DNA from: Agelaius tricolor
Taxonomy: Eukaryota > Chordata > Aves > Passeriformes > Icteridae
Length of the DNA: 64,000 nucleotides
Assembly: GCA_023055355.1 (NCBI GenBank)
Contig: JALJCS010000004.1
Coordinates: 18,874,244 to 18,938,243, forward strand
Reading direction: 5' to 3'
The first letter of the stretch is position 1; every line of letters starts with the position of its first letter. Below the pieces are notes generated by a model, which worked only from the letters and a program-made list of their open reading frames with translations, was not told where the DNA came from and ran no database searches. Shown in pieces: positions 25,932-37,279 of this stretch. The translations under genes and the position numbers were made by a program.

Positions 25932-26396
25932 ACAGAATCATAGAATTGTTTTGGGTTGGCAGGGACCTTAACGATTGTGTAGTTACAACCCCCTGCTGTG
26001 GGTCTAGACATCGTTCACTGAAACCAAGGTTCTCAGAGCTCCATCTAACTGGCTTGAGCATTTCCAGGGATAGGGCACTCACAACTTCTCAGACCAACCT
26101 GTTCTTGTGCCTCACCAGCAATCATACTAAAGAATTTTTTTTCTACTTTCTTTCAGTTTAAAGTCATTATCCCTTGTCCTGTCACTATATGTTCTAGTAA
26201 AAAGGTCTTTCTCTCCATTTTTCTTGTAGGCTCCTTTCAGATACTGAAAGGCCACAATTAGGTCACCTCAAAGTCTTCCCTTCTCCAGCCTGAACAATCT
26301 TGATTATCTTAGAGTTTCCTCACAGGACTCTGATTCAACTTGGTGGTCCTCCTCTGGACTCATACCAACAGTCGATGTCCTTGGTGTACTGGAAAA
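25932..26396 (-). mobile_element. CR1 LINE 3' fragment
   Basis: The plus strand begins CACAGAATCATAGAATTGTT and continues 'ttgggttggcagggacctta', 'tgtcctgtcactatatgttc', 'cagatactgaaaggccacaa', 'cccttctccagcctgaacaa' and 'ggtcctcctctggactc'. This is a nearly intact CR1 3' terminus in minus orientation. An open frame at 25946-26161 is internal to it. Confidence 0.94.
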
Positions 26397-27149
26397 ATTG
26401 GCATAGTTCTATGACAAAAGTTAAAGTAACCCAGGAAAAACCCAGCTGCTCATTATCAACACTGAGACTCTGGTGTTTTCTTTTGTGGAACATTCAAAAT
26501 GCTGTGAAAATTGACTGCAATGAAATTGCATTTTTTAAATAGAAATATATTTAGTAGTTTTACATCATTACCATTACCAGTTCATGATATTTTTGTGTCT
26601 TTTTTTTTTTTTTTTCAATGTGGCTGGAATAATTTTATAACTGTGGAACAACTTTGAGGCTGTGCAGTGTTGTGAATGAATGGTTAGGCCACTTAAGGAA
26701 TCACTTTCAAAGGTATTAGCAAAAGCAGGTTTTAATAAAAAATTGTGAAAGCATGACTTAACAAAGTACATACAAAAGAAAATTGGATCAGAATCAATTA
26801 AAATTTCATTGTATGGATAATGAAGATATGAAGGATAACAGAGCAAAGGATAAAAGAGGTGGTCTGTGAAATGCATCACCAAACAAGATATAATATTGAA
26901 AGCCATTGTTTTCATATATCCTTAGAAAAAAGATGATTCCCTAGTGTGGGAAGGTGGCATATGTACAATATTCACATCAGGCTCTGCAGTGTTCTCTACA
27001 GAGTATTGTGAAGAAATCATGCACTTTTCAGAAACACAAGGAATAAAAATTCCTAACACATTTTGATTCCAGCTATACACAATTAGCTGCTTATCCAAGT
27101 CTTCCTCAGACTTGTCAAAGTCCTTTAGGAATGATTTTCTTCAAATTCT
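26397..27149. other. AT-rich DNA, no gene recognised
   Basis: Contains a T-run near 26599-26615. The open frame of 113 codons (26574-26915, -) starts in unremarkable sequence and shows no known motif. Nothing else seen. Confidence 0.55.
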
Positions 27150-27568
27150 TATTCCACTAAAAAGGCAACCACAATCTGCTTCACTCCCCTGCTCCTGTGG
27201 GAGACAAAAGGCAGAGACCACAGGTTGAGATAAGAACAATTCACTGGAAACAGCAATGAAAATAAGAAAACAAAAAGTAACAACAACAGTATTAGTACTA
27301 AAAGCATGCAAAAAGAAGATTCACATGCAAAAATACTCAACATAGACCACAATTGAGAGTGGCCAATGGATTCCCTACCCCTCCATGCTTCTGTTCCACC
27401 CAAAGCCATGTCCTTCCTCCCAAAAGAGACAGTCTCTTGCTTCCACTCTCCACCAATGACATGAATTGGTACAGAATAAAAACCTAGACATGGCCATGTA
27501 GGTTTAGGCTCTGCCACCTTACAACCACTGCAAAGAAAATTAGCTCTGTTCTGGCTGAAACCACGACA
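27150..27568 (-). mobile_element. ERVL-type LTR, 3' side degraded
   Basis: Read on the minus strand the element begins TGTCGTGGTTTCAGCC and continues 'cagaacagagctaattttc'. It later contains the 'tttcattgctgtttccagtg' and 'ttgttcttatctcaacc' blocks I recognise from bird ERVL-class LTRs. The 5' terminus (plus 27567-27568 = CA) is clear. The expected 3' terminus, a '...aaaccacgaca'-like end, is not recognisable and no target duplication was found, so the 3' part is diverged or deleted. The 184-codon open frame over it (27149-27703, -) reads through LTR sequence and resembles no retroviral protein. Confidence 0.78.
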
Positions 27569-30500
27569 AAGAAATAAGTGAAAAAATATAGGTCTGTTTC
27601 TGTTGGGGATATTTTTGTGGGAAGAAAAACTGGAAAAAATTCTTCCCCATTTATTTTTCCAAATTTCTTTGAGCCTTTGTGTTTCAAAAAGTACTCTAGT
27701 CAATGTGTTTTTATTGAAATTAAATCAATATCTTTCAGGGGTGGATTTCTTTCAGATATCATTCAGTTCTGCAACTAGTTGTTGTTCAGAAGACCTCTTT
27801 TTCTCATGTGCTGAATTCTCCAGTCCCAGAGGTGTGGGAAAAAAGCAAAAATTACAAAATAATGCTGAAAACTATACTTTATTAAACATGCTAGAAAAAT
27901 AAAAATACAATTATTTTTAGACAAGAATCATAAATGTAGCAATTTTTGGTTTTTTAACCAAAAAAGAAGTACAGTTTGATGATGATTTCTTATAGCCTAC
28001 AGTTTTAAGCCCATTCTTTTGTGGAATTTTTCAGGTCATTTTTCAGGTCATTTTTCAGGTCAGGCCATTAAATAATGAAATAGACAAACCTCCCATTTTG
28101 AGGCAAAGAATTTTAACAGATAAATTGAAAACAAACTATATACACATAAAAAATATTAATATTCACATTCAATTCTCCAACATTTCATGAGAGGACAAAC
28201 ATTTTTTAAAAATCCACAAGATAAGAGAAAATAGCCTGAAAAATTTTCAAAAAATTTCACTTGGGAAAAGGAATGGAATATTCCTAAAAACAGTTTTAGA
28301 GTCATGCTATTTAGAGTCCCATTGCTATTGTTTTTAAATTAGCAGTTGGTTTCATTTCAGCTTATTCAGTCAGTGGGCTGAGATTGTTCTCAAGCTACAT
28401 TTGCTCCAGTGTTTGTACTGAGGTAGATAGCTTTAAACCTGTTTCTGTGCATCATTGTTTGGATATATAACATTGTGTAGCAACAAGCCTGTAGGGCTTT
28501 AATAGGTTTACATTTTTGCTTCAATTTATAAAAACATTAATAGTAAGAATATTTGCAGAACTTGCATTCCAGAGTTAGACCCATACAAGCACAGGAAAAC
28601 AATTCAACATTAAAGCCAAGGAACCCAGGAAAATTCTAAATATTTTTTTAAGATCAAATTCAGGCCTTTTAAGTCAACCTTTTCATCTTACAATTATGTA
28701 TTCAAAATCTGATAGTTAAAACCAGAAATTCCTGTAAACCCAGATGCTGGTAGTTATTAAGTTACCTGCTAGTGAGCAACAGAAAGGCATTGTGTTCTGC
28801 AGTACATTCCTAATAAAGTATTTGTTCTGGGTATCAAGGTATCAACTATTTCAAGTCAGCTCCCTGGCTTTAATTTTCTCATGGAGTCTGGAAATCTCTG
28901 CCAGTATTTTGCTCTATAAAGAGTTGAAACCTTAAAAATTGCAGTCTTTGTGATTTAATAGTTCAAATTTAGAGTAAATATGTACGATTAATTATCTGAG
29001 ATTTCTTCTCACCTGACTTCTGTTAGTGTGTTCTGATTATGCACCCAGCCTCATAGTCTAAAGGGAATGTTGTATAAAAAAGTCTACCTTCTTCTGTTTG
29101 TAAGAGCTTCATTGTACATCAAATAATTAAATGCTAATTGGAAGCTGAAAAGTAACATGTGTGAGCATGACTTTTCCAACAGTTATATCTTTAATTTGGG
29201 AGAAGTAACACTTCTGTGCTACACTTAAGATAAAATACCTCAATGTTCTTTAGAGCCAGAATTTGACTGTAAATCTCTCCTCTATCAGCTTACATTCTGT
29301 CATAAAACTAATTGAGTTTGCTTATTTTTTTGTATGAATAATCAACAATTCTATGTGTAGTAAGATATCATAAGTTCAGCTATGTGGACTTAATTAGTCT
29401 TATGGATAAAATATTGAAAATATTGAAACTCTAACATGGCATTGTCTAAGTAGTGGTCCATGGCACATTTTTCAGAATAAGAGAAAAAATATTTTAAAAT
29501 GGGATTTTTTAGCTACATTTGCACAAGGAGACCCATAAATAATGAAGCTCTGAATTTTTAGAATTTCTTATATTACACTAATTGTTCTCTGTATACAGCT
29601 TTCTCCATTTGTCTTCATAATAAATTGTTTTCACAATTCCTTAAATCCACAACACAAATTATTTCCAAATATACCCTTGCAGAAAATAAATAACCTTCAG
29701 ATTATTGTGGAATTTGTAGCCAAATTATATTGCAGTCCTTTTGAAAACATCTTATTTTCTCCTTGTGCTGTGTCTGGTTAGGGGAAAGAAAGGAATAAAG
29801 AAAGCATCATTACACTTTTGATAGTCTTGTTCTTATTTCTTACTTCATATGTTGTCCTTTACTCTTCCAAAACCAGCATAGCTGTTCTGGAGACAGTGAT
29901 TTCTTACACAATAACTATCCTTCAAGATTTGCTTATGACACAAGGGAATATTCATGATGTGTGCCTATGGTGTTCTTTGGAGTGCCTTCAAGGGAAAACT
30001 CAGAAAGAAATTTTTTCACTCCATCATAGAATAATATTTTCTTTATCTCTTTCCTTATCAGAATTGAACTCTAAGGATAGCTATAACTACATTGCTAAAT
30101 ATATTTTTATTTCAAAACTTGGAATGTTTAATTATGCTTAGTTCCTGCACAGAAAAGTTATCTCTGAGAAACAAGTGCCTTTAGAATTAGAGTCATACAC
30201 TATCAACAGCCAGAGTAAGATTTGGTTGAATGCTGATTAGGTCCTAGAGGCTAAAAAGAAGCTAAAACCCACAAGATTGAAGTCAGAAACATATTTAAAC
30301 TTAGAGAAAGTAATATATATGCATGCAGAAATAATAGCAAACATATTTTTTGTTATTAGAGCTCCAAATACACTGGTGATCAGTCAGAAGGTTAATTTTC
30401 CAAACATATATAAGAGTTCTTCATTCTAGTCCTTGGAAAGGTCTGAATGCCTATTTCTTTTCACATCATTCACAGGCTGACATTCTTTTGTTATTTAAAT

Positions 30501-30615
30501 ATTTCAAAAATATAATTAGTTTTCACCTAAGTCTGTGAAATTTGAGTTATTTAGAATTTTCTTTGATTTTTCTGGGTAATGGACCAAGCCCTTAGTCAGT
30601 GGTCATGTTCCACTA
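27569..30615. other. AT-rich DNA, no gene recognised
   Basis: No transposon recognised. The only structured item is the 12-bp tandem repeat at 28027-28062. The 107-codon frame at 29818-30141 (+) is unrecognised and probably random. Confidence 0.6.
28027..28062 (+). repeat. 12-bp tandem repeat x3 with AGGTCA half-sites
   Basis: Three perfect copies of TTTTTCAGGTCA. Each carries AGGTCA, the consensus nuclear-receptor half-site, at 28033, 28045 and 28057, giving direct repeats with 6-bp spacers. Any function is inference only. Confidence 0.95.
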
Positions 30616-30697
30616 TGTGGAACTGCTGGGAGTTCTTAAAGGGATCCTCCAGGACAAAATTAAGTCAAACAAGAGAAATAATTGTATCTGAGAATCA

Positions 30698-30703
30698 TTT
30701 ATT
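30698..30703 (-). terminator. AATAAA polyadenylation signal of the LTR
   Basis: The minus strand reads AATAAA about 80 bp before the proposed LTR 3' end. Confidence 0.5.
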
Positions 30704-31356
30704 GGTAACAAAAAAAGGCATTGCCCTACTAAAGAGGAATAGAAAAGACAGAAAATGAGGAAGGAAAAATGACAAGGGCTGAGGAGAGAGAAAAAGGGGA
30801 GACAGGGAGAAATAGCAGGCATCACCACCACAGAGTCGAGGAGTGCCATTATGTCCAGGCAGCCTGGGGTGTGCACTCGCTGTGGCCAGGGAGCCTGAGC
30901 AGCTCCTGGAGCTGAGCGGCTCCACTGGCACAACTCCCGCGGGATATGTGGGGAATGAATTGCTGGGGGCTCGGGCAGGAGGTGCAGAACCTTGGACAGG
31001 GTCACAGCAGGAATTGCTGCATCACTGGAGTAAGGTTAGAGGCAGGTGGATCACGCAGGAATGCAGGGATGAAGCAGGCAAGGCATCGGACAGGAACACA
31101 GGGAGGCGGGACAGGCAGTAGCTGGGACAGGCAAAGGGGAAGGGCAGGACATAGGCTACACATGAAGCTCAGAGGTCAGTCAATGTCCTGCCAAGCATCC
31201 AGAGAGAGGGAGGATCAGCAAGGAAGGTAAGCAAGGGCCTGCAAGGGCAGAACAGACAAAAGGCAGGCTGGAGCCAGAACAAAAAGGACAAAAAACAGGC
31301 CACAGCTTGAAAAGCAGCAAGAAGACTAAAAGACCCTCAGAGTCTGCAACACAGTT

Positions 31357-31365
31357 GTTTTTATG
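31357..31365 (-). promoter_or_regulatory. TATA-like box of the LTR
   Basis: The minus strand reads CATAAAAAC in a GC-rich setting, with CCAAT-type motifs further upstream within the LTR. Activity is unknown. Confidence 0.45.
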
Positions 31366-31878
31366 CCCCCTTGCCACTTCCAAGGTCTGCCTGCTGATGG
31401 GAGACCATTGGCCCAGTCCAAGTTTCCACTGCAGGCCATTGGTGGAGAGCTTTTGCTATCCTATTGCAAAGCCTTTCCAGAGGGTACAGTGTCCTTGGTG
31501 GTCTCCTGATGTCTGCCTGTGCCATTTGAGATATGAAATCGCTGCCAGGCAAAGCCTCTCCAGAGACCAGGCTTCCTCCCATCTTCTCCCAATTGCCTTC
31601 TGCAAGTGGCACTTTTACAACCCCTCCTCCACATACCTCTGGCAAAAGATGTTGAGACAGAAATCAAAATTAAATTGGCTCCTCACATCAGCTATCTGTG
31701 TGCTTTATCACTCTGTGAACTAATATCTGGAGAAAATCTACTATGCATCTAGATCTGACATGAGCTATACAAAGAAAATTATCTCTGAGTCCAGTAGTTT
31801 GTATGTGATAAGATAGTAAAATGACAAGCTAATTCATATCTCTAAGTAATCTTTTTAAACCTTAATGTTTTTGGTAAA

Positions 31879-31990
31879 CAAAAAAAAAGCCAAAGCCAAA
31901 ACCCAAGCCAAAAGCAAAAGCAAAACCAAAAATCCCCAACAAAGAAACAAACCCCAGCCTAACAAAAAAAGGGGGGAGAAAGCACCAAAA
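31879..31990 (+). repeat. A/C-rich low-complexity tract
   Basis: Irregular CAAAA/CCAAA runs ending in a seven-A, six-G stretch. They give a lysine/glutamine-rich open frame with no biological meaning. Confidence 0.8.
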
Positions 31991-33251
31991 ATCAAAGGAA
32001 ACTTAGCCAATTTGGCTTACTACAAATCAGCTTCAACTGTAAAACTATAATGAGAAATAGAGAAATATTAAAACTAGCCTGTGAGAGAAATACATGGATG
32101 CAATTGTTACAGTGCAATAGGCAATCATATATGTAATTAAGTCAACACTTGTCTAGCATATCTGTCAAGCCCTCTAATGATTGTGACAATAGAAACTTTC
32201 TAGTCACTATTTTGTCCAAGAAAAGGAAAGGTGAAGCAGGCTTTACAAAAGAGAACATTATAGTTCCATTAAGAAACAACAAACAAATTCCAATTATTCC
32301 TTTGTAAATACAGACCACTGGAAAAATTGCATATAGCTTTATAGTTGTTTCTTTAGGGAAGTGTACTATCCTTTAATTTTTTCCTTCTTTGAATTTCTCT
32401 CTTAGAGGTCTCACTTAATGTTTTCATTGTTATAGCTTTTCTCAGTGTAATTCCTTATGTTTTCAGAGTTCCTGGTTGCTGTCTTCCTAAGCATCAAAAA
32501 CTGTGACATATTATGGACACCCTTGACTAAACTGTCTTTTTAGCAATCATTTTAGACATTTCCCATGGCTGGATTTGATTCTAGCCATAATTAAACTGGA
32601 AAAAGTACCCACTTCGGTTTGTATATCCATTTTTGGGAAAAAATTCACCAGCACAATAGTAAGTATCATAGAATCTGTTGCACTGTTTTGGAACAATCTG
32701 CAGAGTAATGAATTTCCCTTATAGTCCACAAATTTTTTTATGCCATTCTGCTGTTTACCCCCCAAAATTTTTTTCACTCTGACATTTGATAATACATTTT
32801 TCATCACATGCTTTAATCTTTTCCTTTTAAAAAAAGAACATTGAGGAAGTATGTGAATTACTAGCATTATTTTTGTCAAAGTTTGAGCAGCAAGTTTTAC
32901 ATCAGAATTTTGATACAGTAGTATTGGAAAGATGTATCAGGTTGTTTTCTGTAAATAAATGTTTAAAATCTGTATTAAAAGTATGTTTCATAATGCTTAT
33001 AAAGACATATTTTCAGCTATGGATATTATTCAAAGCATTTATTCTCCATAAGCAATGTATTTTTTTTTTTACCGTAAGAGCTTCCATGGACTAAACCAGT
33101 ATCTCAGGGGGTTTTATATAAAAATGAGAACTGATATTCAAAGTGGTTTATTGCTACAATTGGGCAATATTTTAATATCTAGTTAGTAAATACATACATT
33201 ACACAAACTGGTTTTCACATCTTCTTGAGAAATTATTTAAAAAATTAGTTA
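31991..33251. other. AT-rich DNA, no gene recognised
   Basis: No repeat family identified. The open frame of 110 codons at 32547-32879 (-) is unrecognised. A lone ATCATAGAATC at about 32667 is too short to call CR1. Confidence 0.55.
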
Positions 33252-33626
33252 CATGGATTTGATGGATGGATCACTCAGTGGGTAAAAAATTGTCTGGATG
33301 TTCATACTCAGTGAGCTTTTGTCAATGGCTCCATGTCTGAGTGGAGACCAGTGACGAGGGGTCATATTTGGGCTGGCACTGTTCCACATCTTTGTCAGTG
33401 ACGTGGACAGTGGAATCAAGGGCACCCTCAGCAAATTCACGGATGGCACCAAGCCGAGTGGTGCAGTCACCTGAAGGGAGGGGATGCCATCCAGAGGGAC
33501 CTAGACAGGCTTGAGAGGTGGGCTCATATGTGAACGTCATAAAATTCAATTAAGTCAAGTGGAAAGTTCTGATCCTGAGCTGGGGCAATCCAAAGCACAA
33601 GTGCAGGCTGGGTGGAGAATGGATGT
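33252..33626 (+). mobile_element. CR1 LINE internal fragment
   Basis: Matches the CR1 segment spanning the end of the reverse transcriptase domain: 'gtcaatggctccatgtctga', 'gtggagaccagtgacgaggg', 'catctttgtcagtgacgtgg', 'gatgccatccagagggacct', 'gacaggcttgagaggtgggc' and 'caggctgggtggagaatgga'. It stops there, without the CR1 3' end, so the copy is cut at both sides. It overlaps in content with the next CR1 (34190) and is therefore an independent insertion. Confidence 0.93.
33370..33473 (+). pseudogene. CR1 reverse transcriptase remnant
   Basis: The translation reads LFHIFVSDVDSG...CR1-like TLSKF, followed by TDGTK and a stop after GAVT. This is the block around the catalytic FADD box of CR1 reverse transcriptase, which copies the element's own RNA. 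At 33436-33447 the box is FTDG, so the second catalytic Asp is gone. No start or upstream domain remains. It is dead. Confidence 0.85.
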
Positions 33627-34189
33627 GCTTTATTTTTTTGGTTTGAGAATTTTTTTCTTTTTCACAGGCTACAGATAATCTACCAAGGAGGATCAGAGCC
33701 AGAGTCTGGAACCACATGCAAGACTTAGACCCACCATCTTGCAGCCAGTGCTTCACTTACAGTAAGACATAATCTTTGAGGTTACTACTTACTGCTGAAG
33801 TGTAGCAAAACTGAAAAGTCAACTGTTAAACTGAAAACTAAACCGTTAAACACTTAGAAATATTTTTTTGAATTCACTATTCTTGAAGTGCAGAATACAA
33901 ACGTTTGTTAAAACTTTCTCTTAATAAATAAACAGTTCTTTTTTCTCTTTTTAAATTTTCTCTCTGCCAGGCGTTGTGGCTGGACCTCTGTTTTATCCAA
34001 CTAAAATACTTTGTTTGCAAGAAAATAAAAAATACTTTCATATCTAGGAAAGGCACATTTTCCCACTAAGAAAAGACATAACAGGCACTTTGGTTGTGGC
34101 ACTTCTCTAATAATAATATGACATCTCTCAGAAATGACACCTTCAGAGTCAGCATATGCCTAAAAAGACAAGAATTTTCAATAGAATAG
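33627..34189. other. Spacer between two CR1 copies, nothing recognised
   Basis: AT-rich, with a T-rich stretch near 33629-33660. No gene or repeat could be named. Confidence 0.55.
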
Positions 34190-35346
34190 AGTTGCCAGAG
34201 GCCTTCTGTGATAACATTACTGGCTGTATAGATGAGGGAAGAGAAGTGAACATCATCTACCTTGACTTCATTGAGGCTTTTGATGCTGTCTCCCCTAAAA
34301 TCCTCAAAGGAGAGCTCTGGAAGGGCAGATTAACTGAATAATAGTGAAGGGGATTGAGAACAGTCAAATGGCAGACCCTGGAAGGTTGTGATAATTGGTA
34401 CCGAGTGTTGTTGGAGGCCTGTCACTGGTGATGTTCCCCCAGGGTTCACTACTGGACCCAGTCTTGTTCAGCTTGTTTATCAATGACTTGGATGCAGGGA
34501 CAGAGGTACCTTCACTGAGTTTGCTGATGGTACAAAAGTTGACAAAGCGTCTGGTATACCACAAAGCAGTGCTGTCATTCAGTGAGATCTGAACAGCCTG
34601 GAGAGTTGAACGCAATGAAGTTCAAATGCAAGGTTAGTACCTGGGGAGGAATAACCCCAGGCAGCAGCACAGGCTGGGGGCTGATCTGCTGGAAAGCAGC
34701 TCTGCAGAGAAGTACCTGGGATCCTGGTGGACAGCAAGTTGTCCATGTGTACCCTGGCGGCCAAGAAAGCCAAGGATGCATTAGGGATGTATTAGGAAAA
34801 GCATTGCCATCAGGCAGAGAAGAGGCGATGCTGCCCCTCTGCTCCATGGGTGAGGCAGTACCTGGACTATTGTGTCCAGTTCTGGGCTCCTCAGTTCAAG
34901 AAAGTCAGGGAACCACCAGAGGGGGTCTGTGTAGGTCTTCAATTATGATTATAGCATCTCTCTTTTGAGGAAAGGCTGGTGGAGCTGAACTTGTTTAGTC
35001 TGGAGAAGAGGAAACTGAGAGGAATTCTCATCAATGCATACAAATATCTCAAGGATGATGTCAAGAAGATGGTGCCAGATTCTTTTCAGAGGTGCCCAGC
35101 AAGAGGACAATAGGGACAACAGACACAAGCTGAAAAATGGGGAGTTTGATCTCTATATCAGCAAAGACTTCCTTACTTTGAATGTGAAAGAGCTCTGGAG
35201 TAAGCTGTCCAGAGAGGCTGTAGAGGTTCCTTCTCTGAGAATATTCTCTGTAACGTACTTAAAGTGAACCTGCTTTAGCAGGAGAGTTGGACTAGGTGAT
35301 TTCCAGAATCATCTTCCACTCATAACAAGTCTATGATTCTGTGATT
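34190..35346 (+). mobile_element. CR1 LINE, reverse transcriptase to 3' end (about 1.16 kb)
   Basis: The longest CR1 copy in the window. It runs from the 'gatgagggaagagaagtgaa' region of the reverse transcriptase, through the 'cccccagggttcactactgg' and 'gtttatcaatgacttgga' blocks and 'tgtccagttctgggctcctc'. It ends at a clear CR1 terminus (TCTATGATTCTGTGATT, about 35331-35346) preceded by 'gttggactaggtgatttcca'. It is 5'-truncated; full CR1 elements are about 4.5 kb. Overlapping open frames on both strands (34364-34968) are spurious. A small CCTGC-TTTA-GCAGG hairpin lies near its 3' end. Confidence 0.95.
34220..34560 (+). pseudogene. CR1 reverse transcriptase remnant, frameshifted
   Basis: Three conserved reverse transcriptase blocks survive in three different frames: NIIYLDFIEAFDAVSPKIL (about 34250-34306), PQGSLLDPVLFSLFINDLD (about 34438-34494) and FADGTK (34520-34537). 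In the CR1 family these correspond to the first catalytic Asp region, the PQGS motif and the FADD box. Frame changes between the blocks and FADD to FADG show that it is inactive. It could not supply enzyme for other copies. Confidence 0.9.
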
Positions 35347-36191
35347 ATTCTATAAATCCACTTTACTATAGCACAACAAATCTTGTTCTGCCCTTTTTTT
35401 TCCATCTGGGCTATCCTCATTAGGGAAAAAGGGAAAAGAAAAAGGAAAAAAATACCACCAACCTTTTTTTTTTCAATATTGTCTATTCATTTTAAGGGTA
35501 GAGGGTTTTGTTGAGGAGAAATAAATTCACTTTTAGAATTTTGGTATTTGACACAAAATGGTAGTTTTTTTGGTTTTTTGGGTTTTTTTTTTTTTGGTAA
35601 CTAATAGCAGTTACTGGAGCAAAATTAGAAAAGATTATAGCACTGTAAAATATCCTAGAATAACACATCTTGCACCAGTTATTGACTCCACCATGCTAGA
35701 AAGACTGGGTTTCGAAGATGTACAGGCTTCACAATTTGCTCTGAGCAAGTGAAGCATGTTATTAAATCCTTTTATATTTTATACCTATATGCTTCATGAT
35801 GTTTTTGGTTACTTTCCATAGAGAATACATAGTGCAGCAAAATCCACTAATTCCTGGCAAAGCTATTTCAACAGCTGGAAAAATATTTTTCTTACTTTTC
35901 TTCAAAATGTTACTGAATGCAAATATGTACATGGTATCTCTGTGTAAAACTTTCCAACAATGGTAGTCCCTACTAAAGCTCTAAACCAAAGAAAAGCAAA
36001 TGTTTACAAGCCATATAAAATTAGGCAAAAGAGCAACTTATAAGTATGTTCTACTGTAGAAAAAGAGCAAGCTTTTTGAAAATAATCTTTTATTTAAAAA
36101 AAAGATGCAATGCCATAAAATTAATGTGGCTTACAACCGAGAATTTCACTCTTGGATTTTTTTAACTAGTGGTGTCTTCCCTCACAATATT
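35347..36191. other. AT-rich DNA, no gene recognised
   Basis: Contains T- and A-rich low-complexity runs (35393-35475, 35563-35598). The short frame at 35558-35752 encodes a hydrophobic start because of the T run and is not considered real. Confidence 0.55.
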
Positions 36192-36293
36192 TCACAGAAA
36201 TTAAGAATGGTTTGGGTTGGAAGGAGCCTCAAAGATTGTCAAGTTCCAACCGTCGTGCCATAGGCAGAGAGACACCTTCTGCTAGACCAGGCT
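36192..36293 (-). mobile_element. Short CR1 3' end
   Basis: The plus strand carries CACAGAAATTAAGAATGGTT, 'tgggttggaaggagcctcaaag', 'caagttccaacc' and 'cagagagacaccttctgctagaccaggct', the complement of the CR1 terminal 100 bp. The match then stops, so this is a severely 5'-truncated insertion. Confidence 0.85.
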
Positions 36294-37279
36294 ATTTATT
36301 TACCCAAGAATATTGTGTTCAGGACGATTTTACACTGAACTTCCCCGATTTGGGAAGTGATATGACTCGAAGTGCTCCTTGTCTTCCAGTGGTACCTTTG
36401 TGACTGTAATTTACGTTCACTCAGGCAGCAAGATGACAGTGTGGTGGCACAGAGAAGCTGTGCTCCTTGCACACCTCAGGAAGCAGTCATGACACACCAC
36501 AGCCCTAAGGATATGGAGCTACAAGAGACAACTTGAAGGACTGTGCAAATCTTATGCAGAAAGTGTCAGTGAACTTACACCATGCTGTTAATCAAGGTTT
36601 CACTCACATATTTATTTAGAATTGTCATGACTTAAAGCATTTTATATTAACTGTTTAAGGACAGGCAATGGATGTATTTTTATTTCAATTTCCCATGTAC
36701 TATGGTGAAGCATGGCTTAAAATTTAAAAAAAAAATTAAAATTAAAATTTAATAATTTAGAAATTATTTAGAAATTTAAAAATAACTGGTTTTAGATTAA
36801 TCAGCTAATAAAATTTACTATATTTTTTATTACAGAGACTGAAATATTTGCTCATTTCTTCATCAACTGAAATTCTTACAAAGTTTTGAGAAAAAAAATT
36901 TTAAAAACTAACCTAACAAAATGTGACAGAAAGCATTAATAACCTAATGACTGAAACAAACTTATTCGTTCATTTCTTTTTTCCTAGATCATTACATAAG
37001 ATTTAATTCCTTTGTTAGTTTCAGACACACACTGCTGTAATAAATTCAAAAGTAATTTGTTACACATTTTGTGAGAACTGTAGCTGCTTCCAAGCACATA
37101 ATGGCTTGTGAAAAGTCAAAAAACTTTTTCAGAATTATGAAAAAGAAATATTTCTAGGATATCTGTAGAAATATAACAATATCAAATCAATAAAAATATA
37201 ATTTAAGAAAATATATAAGGAAAAGAAAGAAAAAGAAGAAAGCATAGTAGTAGATAGAGGAGAGGAAAAATATCACTTC
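36294..37279. other. No gene recognised; AAAATT low complexity
   Basis: 36410-36590 is more GC-balanced and unidentified. 36719-36785 is an AAAATT-type low-complexity run. No gene. Confidence 0.55.

Larger units (their letters stand above)
30616..31633 (-). mobile_element. Probable solo LTR of an endogenous retrovirus
   Basis: This is an abruptly GC-rich island in AT-rich DNA. Proposed ends form a short terminal inverted repeat: the plus strand begins TGTGGAACTG and the minus strand begins TGTGGAGGAG. On the minus strand a TATA-like CATAAAAAC (31357-31365) precedes an AATAAA signal (complement of 30698-30703), as expected for U3-R-U5 order. CCATTGG motifs (CCAAT-box complements) lie upstream of the TATA at 31407 and 31437. 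No retroviral coding sequence is adjacent, so it is read as a solo LTR. No target-site duplication could be matched, so the ends are tentative. Open frames of 78-138 codons within it are by-products of its GC content. Confidence 0.6.

Noticed and set aside
27149..27703. 184-codon open frame (-)
   Set aside because: Lies over an ERVL-type LTR. LTRs of this class do not encode such a protein, and the translation shows no gag, pol or env motif.
30613..31723. Several frames of 67-138 codons on both strands
   Set aside because: They lie over the GC-rich LTR candidate, overlap each other on both strands and match no known protein.
32660..32710. ATCATAGAATC motif
   Set aside because: Isolated match with no adjacent CR1 sequence.
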